From Cyclobacteriaceae bacterium HetDA_MAG_MS6 (lineage in GTDB: Bacteria; Bacteroidota; Bacteroidia; Cytophagales; Cyclobacteriaceae): DNA of 36,597 nucleotides. Position numbers and translations under genes: made by a program. The stretch is taken from assembly GCA_019192485.1 (NCBI GenBank), contig JAHCMJ010000009.1, positions 1 to 36,597 on the forward strand, given 5' to 3'. The notes under the pieces are model-generated. The model was given only the letters and a program-made list of their open reading frames with translations. It was not told where the DNA came from and made no database searches. Positions 1-8,121 of this stretch are shown here, one piece after another (within the stretch, counting starts at the first letter, position 1; the number at the start of each line of letters is the position of its first letter).

Positions 1-2
1 CA

Positions 3-209
3 CAAGATTTGACAGTAGCCAACGTTTCAATGGAAGGTTTGGTGAATTGGAGTGTGACTCTGTTTGCTGGTCGTAAGCCTGTATACTCGACATACAGCCC
101 TACTATTAAGCAAACTACCATGTTCCTTTATCCTCAAGAGGCCTTCCCGCTACCTGGAAATGAATTAGGCTATATAGTAATTGACAGAAATGGCAATACG
201 CAACAGTAG
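3..209 (+). CDS. C-terminal end of an unknown protein (5' truncated by window)
   Basis: An open frame enters from the left edge and ends at TAG 207-209, giving about 68 residues. The frame is open to the edge, so the true start lies outside; the in-frame TTG at position 9 is unlikely to be a start. The visible tail alternates hydrophobic and polar residues in a beta-like pattern and has no recognisable domain. It does not end in a T9SS sorting signal. The stop overlaps the ATG of the next gene by 20 bases, so the two are probably in one operon and translationally coupled. Function unknown. Confidence 0.6.
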   Translation, partial: QDLTVANVSMEGLVNWSVTLFAGRKPVYSTYSPTIKQTTMFLYPQEAFPLPGNELGYIVIDRNGNTQQ

Positions 210-636
210 CTTCGTTGCACTTTTATGTATACTGACTTACTGCTCTTCCGATGAGTTTCCGTCAGGTTTATACCATTATCAGATAGAGCGTCTACTCTCA
301 GCTGGAGATAGCAGTACTTGGAGATTATCTCGCTTGTCCATTGACGGCATAGGTCAGTCTTTAGAGGGGTGTTCGGATACTACCAGTTTGTTGATTGTGT
401 TAGTGACAGATTCGGTGGATATTTCCAGCCTCACTCCACTTTGTAATGGAACAGCTAACTATGATACCTTGTATATAGGACGGGCAAATGCTTCTACTGA
501 TGGCTTGCTATTTACTGACTCATTGAACTTTGCAAATGGTACAGTTTGGTTCCCTACAGATATTACTTCTCTACAATTTAGTCTCAGGTATACCACGAAC
601 GATCAGGAAATCGAGGCTTTATATCAAAAACCGTAG
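190..636 (+). CDS. Small putative surface lipoprotein of unknown function
   Basis: This 148-residue protein starts at ATG 190; an in-frame TTG at 181 gives three more residues and is less likely. The N-terminus has a short basic stretch, a hydrophobic core and then Cys18 followed by Ser-Ser-Asp-Glu. The -1 residue is Tyr, unusual for signal peptidase II, so lipidation is probable rather than certain. An acidic sequon just after the cysteine resembles the export signal that sends lipoproteins to the outer face in Bacteroidota. The rest is Ser/Thr/Asp-rich and beta-like, with two further cysteines. It overlaps the preceding gene by 20 bases. The giant secreted protein begins 219 bases downstream; the gap holds only AT-rich sequence with no exact -7 element that I could find. 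Confidence 0.6.
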   Translation: MAIRNSSFVALLCILTYCSSDEFPSGLYHYQIERLLSAGDSSTWRLSRLSIDGIGQSLEGCSDTTSLLIVLVTDSVDISSLTPLCNGTANYDTLYIGRANASTDGLLFTDSLNFANGTVWFPTDITSLQFSLRYTTNDQEIEALYQKP

Positions 637-855
637 AATTCACGGATAACCAAGTCTTAATACATAATAATTCCACTTCATCGGCTTAAATAGGCCTTTC
701 AACGAAAAAATTTCCTGGTAATTGTCTTTTGTGAGAGTTTTGTCCGCAAACCAGTAGTGGAGTTTGGATACAAACATAAATTAGATTAAAGCAAGATTTT
801 ATTGCATTCTAGTTATTGAGATTTTTATTCTAGCGTACTAAGCAACACGGCGAAC

Positions 856-3800
856 ATGAACATGCAAAGGGCTTCAATGCTCTTGGTCCTCCTCTTTTCA
901 TTTTTTCTAGCGAAATCTGAAGGTTCCAAGAATTTATCACCAGATAGTACCGGGACTACTACAGGTACTAACGATATTGTAGGTTTCCTATGTCATACCC
1001 AAGGCAATGGAAACGGTGGCATTACGGGCCCTTTTATGTCCCCAAGTGCCACGGCAGATGAGCGCCTGAAAGTATACATAGAAACCGATGAAACACTTTA
1101 TATGGGGTTTCGTCGGATGGCGTCTACATTTAGTGGTACGATCACCTTTGGCGACCTCAATGTTATCCTTCGGGAGAGCGATGGTACATTCGTTACCTCA
1201 TTTCTGATTTTGGCAGATCAGTCTTCTGTCAGTGGAGGTCTGCAAGATTATGCTTTTCAGTCACCGCAAAACGGGGTAATTGATACTTATGCGGAAGCCT
1301 TGGCAGGGCCTAGTACGGTAGTCGGTTCGTCAGGCTATAGTCCGATATCATGGACCAATAACTCGGGCCTTGGTAGCCAGGAATTTTATATACAGGTAGT
1401 TCAGTCAACTTCAGGAAGTGGGACTGTGACCTCAGAGGCCGATGGTAATGCTATCTTCGTAGAGAGTAGGTATGATCTTTGGGATATATCTGTTTACGAC
1501 GGCACAACTGAGAAGCCTGGAAGGCTTTTTTGCAAGTCCTGGGGATTTACTACTACCAGTTTTGCTAACCAGTTTTCGGATGATTTTCAGCTCTTCATTA
1601 ATATACCTTCTACTGTAGGAGGGTCTTCAGCGGGATTTTATGTCAAGGAACTTGATTTGGCTGGCCTGCAACCTTTCACCACCTCAGTATTTGCCAATAG
1701 TGTGGGCGCAGAGATCGCGCAAACAACAGACTTAAACGGTGACGGTAGTATTGACTTTCAAGATGCGAGGAGGTCCCAAGGCAGTAACATTGCTGATTTG
1801 GAGTATGATATTTTTATCAACAATCCAGATATTGATATTTACCCTACTACCACACTTCCAAGCGTAAATATTACAGATGCAGTTTTCTATTGCAATTCCG
1901 GAGGGACTGCAGGAGAGGGAGTGATCACCATAGAGACTAACCAATCAGGTGTGGTAGGACTGGTGCTTGATCTCGATGGCGCGGCAGGTTATGATGCAGG
2001 AGGTACGGATGTCATTATTGAAGCTACGGTAGATGCTTCCTCAGGCAGTGGCACGGCAACTATTCGATGGGATGGACTAGATGGTACTGGATCTGCCGTA
2101 GCAAGTGGCGCTACAATCAATATTACCGGTAGATTCACAGCTGGACCTCTACACGTTCCACTTTGGGACCCTGAGCAGAACGTGGTAGGCATCAACATGT
2201 TAGATGTCAGACCACAGACCAGCTTTGATCTTATCTATTGGGACGATCGCAGTACGACTTTAGACTCCTCTCCAAACGTGGAACTTACCGGTACCAATAC
2301 CGGGCAACATACCTGGACAGATCCGTCAGGAACGGGAGCTGGAGGTGGAAATGCCGTATTGGTGAATACCTGGTCCTTTGGATACTTCCAGAGCAATACC
2401 CAGAATGTTGCCTTTACTTACGCTTGTGATACAGATGGCGACGGCATAAATGATGGCTCCGACTCTGACAGCGATAATGATGGTATTGCAGATGCAGTGG
2501 AGGGCAACTTTAAGAATGATACAGATGCAGATGGTATTCCTGATTATCTGGATGCGGATTTTGCAGGTTATGCAGATACCAACGCAGATGGCGTGAATGA
2601 TAACTTTGACACTGACCTTGATGGTATACCTGATGCACTGGACGTCGACAGTGATAACGATGGTATTCCTGATATGGTGGAAAATGGTTTGGCCGATACC
2701 GATCTCGATGGTACTGTCGATAATGGTTCAGGGATTACTGATACCAATGATAATGGCCTGGATGATAACTACGATCCGGCCTGTGACGGAGCCACTGTTT
2801 CAGGGAATGCTACAGCCCAAACCAATACCGGGGCGACCAATCCCGCCAACGCCTTGGGAAATACCCCTGGGACATTTGCTGAGATAGCCTCAGGGGATAT
2901 CTTGACATTAGACATAGGACAAATAGTGCCCTCCGGTGTTACGATAGTACTTTCGTTAAATGATGGTGCTGCTGGAATAAATGCTACTGCTAATGTATCA
3001 CAGTCCGAAGATGGAACGAATTTTACAAACGTTCAAGGATATACCGCCACCACGGGTGTCGATACAGCTCCATTTGGCCCTGAAGATTTTAACTATGTGC
3101 TAACAGCTGATGCTCGGTACATTAGGTTAGTCGAGGCTAGTGGCGCTAATCGTCCGGTTGATGTGCATATGCTGTCTTTCAGCTATACAAATTGCAGTGG
3201 GGGTTCGGCAGTTGCTATCGTAGATACTGACTCGGACGCCATTTCTAACTATCTAGACCTCGATTCTGATAATGATGGAATCGTAGATGTTTTGGAAGTG
3301 GGAGGAACAGTTGCAGCTACTTCAGGACAAATCAATGGATTTACGGATTCAAATGGCAACGGTCTGAATGATGCTCAAGAAAGTGTAGCCCTAAGCTTGA
3401 CGAATACAGATGGTGATGGCTCACTTGCCGACTACCTCGATATCGATAGCGACAATGATGGCATTCTGGACAACATTGAGGCCCAAGCCAGTAATGCTGT
3501 CATTACTATTGCCGCAGGGGATACCGATTCAGATGGACTCTTGGATGTATATGACCCCAATAATGGAGGGATTCTTTTGATACCCGTAGATACAGATACA
3601 GACGGCGCAGATGACTACCTCGATACAGATGCAGATGGGGATGGTGTGGCTGATCTTATTGAAGGTTGGGATAGTGATTTCAATGGGTTTAATGACCTGG
3701 AATCTACCACTAATGACAATGACTTATCAGACGAAACAGGCTATAATGTTGATGCTGATACAGACGGACTTTGGGACATCTATGAGTCCTCGACAGCACC

Positions 3801-6800
3801 AGTTCAAAACACTGATGGCGCAGGCTTGTCCGATTGGCAGGATACCGATGACGATGATGACGGTAGTCTGACCTCGGGTGAGGATGTAAATAGCAACAAT
3901 AATTGGACTGATGACAAAACACAAGGTCAAGGTGCCGGTTCTCCGCTACCAGATTATTTATATCGTGGAGACTATGATGGGGATGCTATTGCTGATGGCA
4001 ATGATGCAGACTCAGACAATGATGGGCTTACTGATGCTACCGAGGACAATGGCGAATCGATCGACCCAAGTGGCGATGAAGACAACGATGGTATTGCGAA
4101 CTATCGGGATACGGATGATACCGGGGTAACAGACAACATTGTAGAGGTCGATTCCAATAGTGATGGTGTTTGGGATAACTACGATAGCGACTTAGATGGA
4201 ATTCCAGATTTTCTGGATTTAGATTCGGATGGCGATGGTATTTGGGATGCAGTGGAAGCAAATGGAGGAGCTGTGCCCTTTGGTTTGAATGAGACAACAG
4301 GCCAGTTTGAGTTACAAGACCCTGACAATGATGGTTTGATGAATTATGTAGATACTGATGATGTTTCAAGTAGCAACCCTACTTCCGACCTAAGTAATCC
4401 TGATTCCGATGGCGATGGCTTAAGCGATTATCAAGATATCGACAGCGATGGTGATGGTATACCTGATAACATTGAGGCACAGCTTACAACTACCTACGTA
4501 GCCCCGGCGAACAATGATGCAGATGGAGATGGTATAGATGATAGCTACGATCCCGGCAGCGGGGGTACTAAACTTGACCCTGTTAACTCAGATACACAAG
4601 ATTTTCAAGACTACCGCGATACGGACAGCGACAATGACAATGTTGAAGACATCGTCGAGGGCTGGGATCAGGATGCCAATGGTCGTGGAGACTGGGATGA
4701 CGATCTTGATGGCAACCAAGACGAGGCTGACCTCGCTACTGATAGCGATGGTGATGGACTTGCAGACGCATTTGATAATGTCGCACTAGGAACTACCGGC
4801 AACGAAGCAGGCTCAGCTGCTACTAGGCAGAATACTGATGGTATCGATTTTCCAGATTGGAGAGATGATAATGATGACAATGATGCTGCTAATACGATCG
4901 ATGAGGACAATAATAGTGACGGTATCTACTGGAATGACCAAACCGGCGGACAATCGGGGTCTATCCCGGACTACTTATACAATGGTGATTTTGACAGAGA
5001 TCTAATAGCCGACACACCTGATACGGATTCAGACAACGATGGTATCCCAGATATTGATGAGGACAATGGTGAAAGTGTGGATCCTAGCGGAGACATAGAT
5101 GGAGATGGCATCCCCAATTTTAGGGATGATGACGATCCCGGTGTCTTGAATAACATTGTGGAGGTAGACTCCAATGGCGATGGCGTATGGGATAACTACG
5201 ACTCTGACCTGGATGGTCTTCCTGACTTCCGGGACCGTGACTCAGACAATGATGGTATCGCCGATCTGGTGGAAGCAGGAGGTGTTGAGTCAGATGGTGA
5301 TGGTGTTGTCGATGGACTAACTGATACCGATAGCGATGGAATTCCCGATAATGTGGATGTTGACCAGACTGGAGGTAACGACTCTGATAGCGATGGCATA
5401 GATGATTTGTTTGATTTTAGCGTAGCTGGTGGGACAGATACTGATGGTGATGATATCATTGATTCGGCAGATCTCGATCGAGATGGAGATGGGCTGGTCA
5501 ATACTTATGATGCCGATCCTGATGACAATGGCGTGGTTACCACTACATTGTCATTACCAGATTCGGATGGAGACGGACTAGCCAATATGGTTGATTTGGA
5601 TTCAGACAATGATGGTATTCCTGATATCATTGAAGCAGGAGGTGTAGATTCCAATGGAGATGGCCAGGTAGATATTGCCACTGACACCGATCTTGACGGT
5701 ATGTCAGATGTAGTGGATACCGATAATGGAGGGACCGCTTTGGCCATACCTGACACAGATGTGGATGGTATTGCAGACTACCTCGATGTGGATAGTGACA
5801 ATGATGGGATAACCGATACCGTCGAAAATGGAGGAGAAGATACCAACAATGACGGATTGATTGATGGAAACAGCTCGGATACAGATGGTGATGGATTGGC
5901 AAATGTTGTCGATCCAGACAACGGAGGTACACCGATTGCTAATGTGGATACAGACAATGATGGCATTGCCGATTTCAGAGATTTGGATGTAGATAACGAC
6001 GGATACCCTGATATTCTGGAAGCTGGCGGTTCTGACAGTGATAATGACGGAATAGTAAATACTACCCTCAATTCAGATCCTTTGGATGATGCCATTCCTG
6101 ATAATGTCGATGTAGACTACTCTGGCACAAATGGTGGAAGCGGCATTGATTCTGACGGAGATGAAATTGATAATTCCTTCGATGTAGATCAGACTGGCGG
6201 TATTGATACTGATGGCGATGGTATTGATGATACGTATGATACCGATGTAGATGGTAACGGTTATGACGATGCAGTGGAAGCAACTCCATATGGACAGGAA
6301 GATAAAGAAGGAGACGGCAACAAGGATTTTAGAGACATAGATTCCGATGGCGATGGCATTGCAGACGTTGTGGAATTTGGCGAGACCGTCAATGCCGCAA
6401 ATGCTCAAATTGACGGATTTACAGATAGTAATAGAAACGGGTGGAATGATGCCCAGGAATCTACACCCATAACACCACCAAACACTGATGGTGACGCATT
6501 GGCAAACTATAGGGATATAGACTCCGATAATGATGGTATCCCTGACAATATTGAAAGTCAGACCGCTACAACCTACGCAGCAATATCTAACAATGATACG
6601 GATGCGGATGGATTGGACGATGTTTACGATCCTGATAATGGCGGGAGTATCATAACACCTCGCGATACCGATGGTACTGGAAATGATGATTATCTGGATA
6701 CGGATGCAGATGATGATACGGTACCTGACAATATTGAGGGAGACAATGACGATCTAAATCAATACGCAGATTGGGATACCGATAATGATAACGTGATCAC

Positions 6801-8121
6801 CGATGAAGTAGGCTATAATATCGATACCGACGCCGATGGGTTATGGGATGTCTTTGATAACAACAGTAGTACGACAAGTGTCAACGTTACTGGTTCCAAT
6901 TCTGACGGACAAGACACTGATTCAGATGGTTCATGGGACTTTCAAGATAATGATGACGATGGAGATGGTTTGCTGACAAGCTCTCAGGGTGGTGGCAATG
7001 AAGATTCTGACTCAGATGGGGATCCTACAAATGATTTTGATGACGATGATACCAACACCATACCGAATTACCTATATGGTACTGATGATGGAGATGGAGA
7101 TAGTGTGGCAGATGACGTTGATTTGGATTCGGATAACGATGGGTTAGTTGATACCAGCGAGGATGGTGGTACCGGGATAGACCCAAGTGGAGATATTGAC
7201 GGTGACCAGATACCAAATGGTCGTGATGCTGATATGGACGGCGACGGAATAGCCAACATTAGCGATTCTGATGCAAATGGAGATAGTACACCTGACTCAT
7301 TCACATTGACTGATTCTAATAATGATGGTATTGCGGATCAATTTGATAAAGACTTGGATGGCGTCCCTGACTACCAAGATTTGGATAGTGATAATGACGG
7401 TATTACAGACCTGTTGGAATTTGGTCTAACTGACAGCAACCAAGACGGAACCTTAGATGAAGGTGCAGGATTGACGGATTCGAATGGTAATGGTCTTGCT
7501 GATTCTGCAGACCCGGCATGCGACGGCGCAAGTGGTTCCGGGAATGCGACTGCCCAAACTAACACAGGTGCAACGAACCCTGCTAATGCCATAGGGAATA
7601 CTCCAGGAACCTTTGCCGAGATTGCCAACAGTGCCGTATTGACGCTGGATATGGGTGAGGTTGTTCCGTCGGGCAATACTATTGTTTTATCACTAAATGA
7701 TGGAGCAGCTGGGATCAATGCCATAGCCGATGTTTCTCAGTCTGAGGATGGGACCAGCTTTACAAATGTGCAACGATATACGGCTACGACCGGAGTCGAT
7801 ACCGCGCCAATTGGACCTGAAAATTTCAATTACGTTTTGACTTCAGATGCTCGTTATATAAGGCTTACTGAAGCCAGCGGGGCTAACAGACCAGTAGATG
7901 TGCACTTGCTATCGTTTAGTTATACCAACTGTAGCGGAGGGACAGCAGTTACTATTTCAGATACTGATGCCGATGGTATTGCCAATCATCTGGACCTGGA
8001 TTCTGATAATGATGGTATCACAGACAATCGTGAAGCACAGACCACTGCAAGCTATATTGCGCCGGCTGCCGGCGACACCGATGGAGATGGTATTCTCGAT
8101 GTGTACGATGCTAACAATTGA
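856..8121 (+). CDS. Giant thrombospondin type 3-like repeat protein, N-terminal 2,421 residues (ends at premature in-frame TGA)
   Basis: Predicted to be secreted and to bind calcium. ATG 856 begins a typical signal peptide (Met-Asn-Met-Gln-Arg, then a Leu/Phe-rich core, ending near Ala-Lys-Ser). Residues about 25-520 form an N-terminal region without a recognised family; it contains one EF-hand/dockerin-like loop, DLNGDGSIDFQD, near residue 293. From about residue 525 the protein is almost wholly aspartate-rich repeats of the form DSDNDGIxDxxE, DTDxDGxxDxxD and YLDxD, as in thrombospondin type 3 repeats. Two copies of a 141-residue beta-rich module (residues 643-783 and 2222-2362) interrupt the repeats. 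The frame stops at TGA 8119-8121 within a repeat. The same frame stays open to 11304 and there carries the sorting domain. The product as written therefore has an export signal but no T9SS C-terminal signal. Either a genuine nonsense mutation or a sequence error explains this. Confidence 0.9.
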   Translation: MNMQRASMLLVLLFSFFLAKSEGSKNLSPDSTGTTTGTNDIVGFLCHTQGNGNGGITGPFMSPSATADERLKVYIETDETLYMGFRRMASTFSGTITFGDLNVILRESDGTFVTSFLILADQSSVSGGLQDYAFQSPQNGVIDTYAEALAGPSTVVGSSGYSPISWTNNSGLGSQEFYIQVVQSTSGSGTVTSEADGNAIFVESRYDLWDISVYDGTTEKPGRLFCKSWGFTTTSFANQFSDDFQLFINIPSTVGGSSAGFYVKELDLAGLQPFTTSVFANSVGAEIAQTTDLNGDGSIDFQDARRSQGSNIADLEYDIFINNPDIDIYPTTTLPSVNITDAVFYCNSGGTAGEGVITIETNQSGVVGLVLDLDGAAGYDAGGTDVIIEATVDASSGSGTATIRWDGLDGTGSAVASGATINITGRFTAGPLHVPLWDPEQNVVGINMLDVRPQTSFDLIYWDDRSTTLDSSPNVELTGTNTGQHTWTDPSGTGAGGGNAVLVNTWSFGYFQSNTQNVAFTYACDTDGDGINDGSDSDSDNDGIADAVEGNFKNDTDADGIPDYLDADFAGYADTNADGVNDNFDTDLDGIPDALDVDSDNDGIPDMVENGLADTDLDGTVDNGSGITDTNDNGLDDNYDPACDGATVSGNATAQTNTGATNPANALGNTPGTFAEIASGDILTLDIGQIVPSGVTIVLSLNDGAAGINATANVSQSEDGTNFTNVQGYTATTGVDTAPFGPEDFNYVLTADARYIRLVEASGANRPVDVHMLSFSYTNCSGGSAVAIVDTDSDAISNYLDLDSDNDGIVDVLEVGGTVAATSGQINGFTDSNGNGLNDAQESVALSLTNTDGDGSLADYLDIDSDNDGILDNIEAQASNAVITIAAGDTDSDGLLDVYDPNNGGILLIPVDTDTDGADDYLDTDADGDGVADLIEGWDSDFNGFNDLESTTNDNDLSDETGYNVDADTDGLWDIYESSTAPVQNTDGAGLSDWQDTDDDDDGSLTSGEDVNSNNNWTDDKTQGQGAGSPLPDYLYRGDYDGDAIADGNDADSDNDGLTDATEDNGESIDPSGDEDNDGIANYRDTDDTGVTDNIVEVDSNSDGVWDNYDSDLDGIPDFLDLDSDGDGIWDAVEANGGAVPFGLNETTGQFELQDPDNDGLMNYVDTDDVSSSNPTSDLSNPDSDGDGLSDYQDIDSDGDGIPDNIEAQLTTTYVAPANNDADGDGIDDSYDPGSGGTKLDPVNSDTQDFQDYRDTDSDNDNVEDIVEGWDQDANGRGDWDDDLDGNQDEADLATDSDGDGLADAFDNVALGTTGNEAGSAATRQNTDGIDFPDWRDDNDDNDAANTIDEDNNSDGIYWNDQTGGQSGSIPDYLYNGDFDRDLIADTPDTDSDNDGIPDIDEDNGESVDPSGDIDGDGIPNFRDDDDPGVLNNIVEVDSNGDGVWDNYDSDLDGLPDFRDRDSDNDGIADLVEAGGVESDGDGVVDGLTDTDSDGIPDNVDVDQTGGNDSDSDGIDDLFDFSVAGGTDTDGDDIIDSADLDRDGDGLVNTYDADPDDNGVVTTTLSLPDSDGDGLANMVDLDSDNDGIPDIIEAGGVDSNGDGQVDIATDTDLDGMSDVVDTDNGGTALAIPDTDVDGIADYLDVDSDNDGITDTVENGGEDTNNDGLIDGNSSDTDGDGLANVVDPDNGGTPIANVDTDNDGIADFRDLDVDNDGYPDILEAGGSDSDNDGIVNTTLNSDPLDDAIPDNVDVDYSGTNGGSGIDSDGDEIDNSFDVDQTGGIDTDGDGIDDTYDTDVDGNGYDDAVEATPYGQEDKEGDGNKDFRDIDSDGDGIADVVEFGETVNAANAQIDGFTDSNRNGWNDAQESTPITPPNTDGDALANYRDIDSDNDGIPDNIESQTATTYAAISNNDTDADGLDDVYDPDNGGSIITPRDTDGTGNDDYLDTDADDDTVPDNIEGDNDDLNQYADWDTDNDNVITDEVGYNIDTDADGLWDVFDNNSSTTSVNVTGSNSDGQDTDSDGSWDFQDNDDDGDGLLTSSQGGGNEDSDSDGDPTNDFDDDDTNTIPNYLYGTDDGDGDSVADDVDLDSDNDGLVDTSEDGGTGIDPSGDIDGDQIPNGRDADMDGDGIANISDSDANGDSTPDSFTLTDSNNDGIADQFDKDLDGVPDYQDLDSDNDGITDLLEFGLTDSNQDGTLDEGAGLTDSNGNGLADSADPACDGASGSGNATAQTNTGATNPANAIGNTPGTFAEIANSAVLTLDMGEVVPSGNTIVLSLNDGAAGINAIADVSQSEDGTSFTNVQRYTATTGVDTAPIGPENFNYVLTSDARYIRLTEASGANRPVDVHLLSFSYTNCSGGTAVTISDTDADGIANHLDLDSDNDGITDNREAQTTASYIAPAAGDTDGDGILDVYDANN
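2782..3204 (+). repeat. Duplicated 141-residue beta module, copy A
   Basis: This runs from Cys-Asp-Gly-Ala to Cys-Ser-Gly-Gly, residues 643-783 of the giant protein. It contains 'GNATAQTNTGATNPANA', 'VSQSEDGT.FTNVQ', 'ARYIRL.EASGANRPVDVH' and 'LSFSYTNC', a pattern resembling discoidin/F5-8C-like carbohydrate-binding folds ('SxDGxxFTxV...ARYIRL'). Copy B at 7519-7941 has exactly the same length; about 20 of 141 residues differ by eye. The flanking repeats also match, so the duplicated block is larger, roughly 2605-3330 against 7345-8070. Confidence 0.85.
7519..7941 (+). repeat. Duplicated 141-residue beta module, copy B
   Basis: The second copy of the discoidin-like module, residues 2222-2362, ends about 180 bases before the premature TGA. 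The protein sequence is close to copy A without gaps, but the DNA differs at most synonymous third positions. Conserved cysteines at both ends could close a disulphide in the exported protein. Confidence 0.85.
8119..8121 (+). other. In-frame TGA interrupting the giant repeat gene (Gly GGA to TGA)
   Basis: The codon follows GAT-GCT-AAC-AAT and precedes GGT-ACC. Sister repeats at the same place read Asn-Asn-Gly-Gly-Thr (for example near 9134, AAC-AAT-GGA-GGA-ACA) or Asn-Asn-Gly-Gly-Ile. One G-to-T change at 8119 turns GGA into TGA. The frame then continues with perfect repeat register for 1,061 further codons to TAG 11302-11304. No frameshift or insertion is needed to join the halves. Confidence 0.9.

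Noticed and set aside
637-855. Promoter for the giant gene
   Set aside because: The gap is AT-rich and must hold one, but I found no exact TAnnTTTG with a proper upstream element, so I do not place it.
4037-6408. Several minus-strand open frames of 80-111 codons across the Asp-rich repeats
   Set aside because: GAT/GAC-rich repeats read backwards become ATC/GTC and Ser/Pro-rich frames with few stops. Products are low-complexity, lack starts in context and lie wholly within the giant gene.
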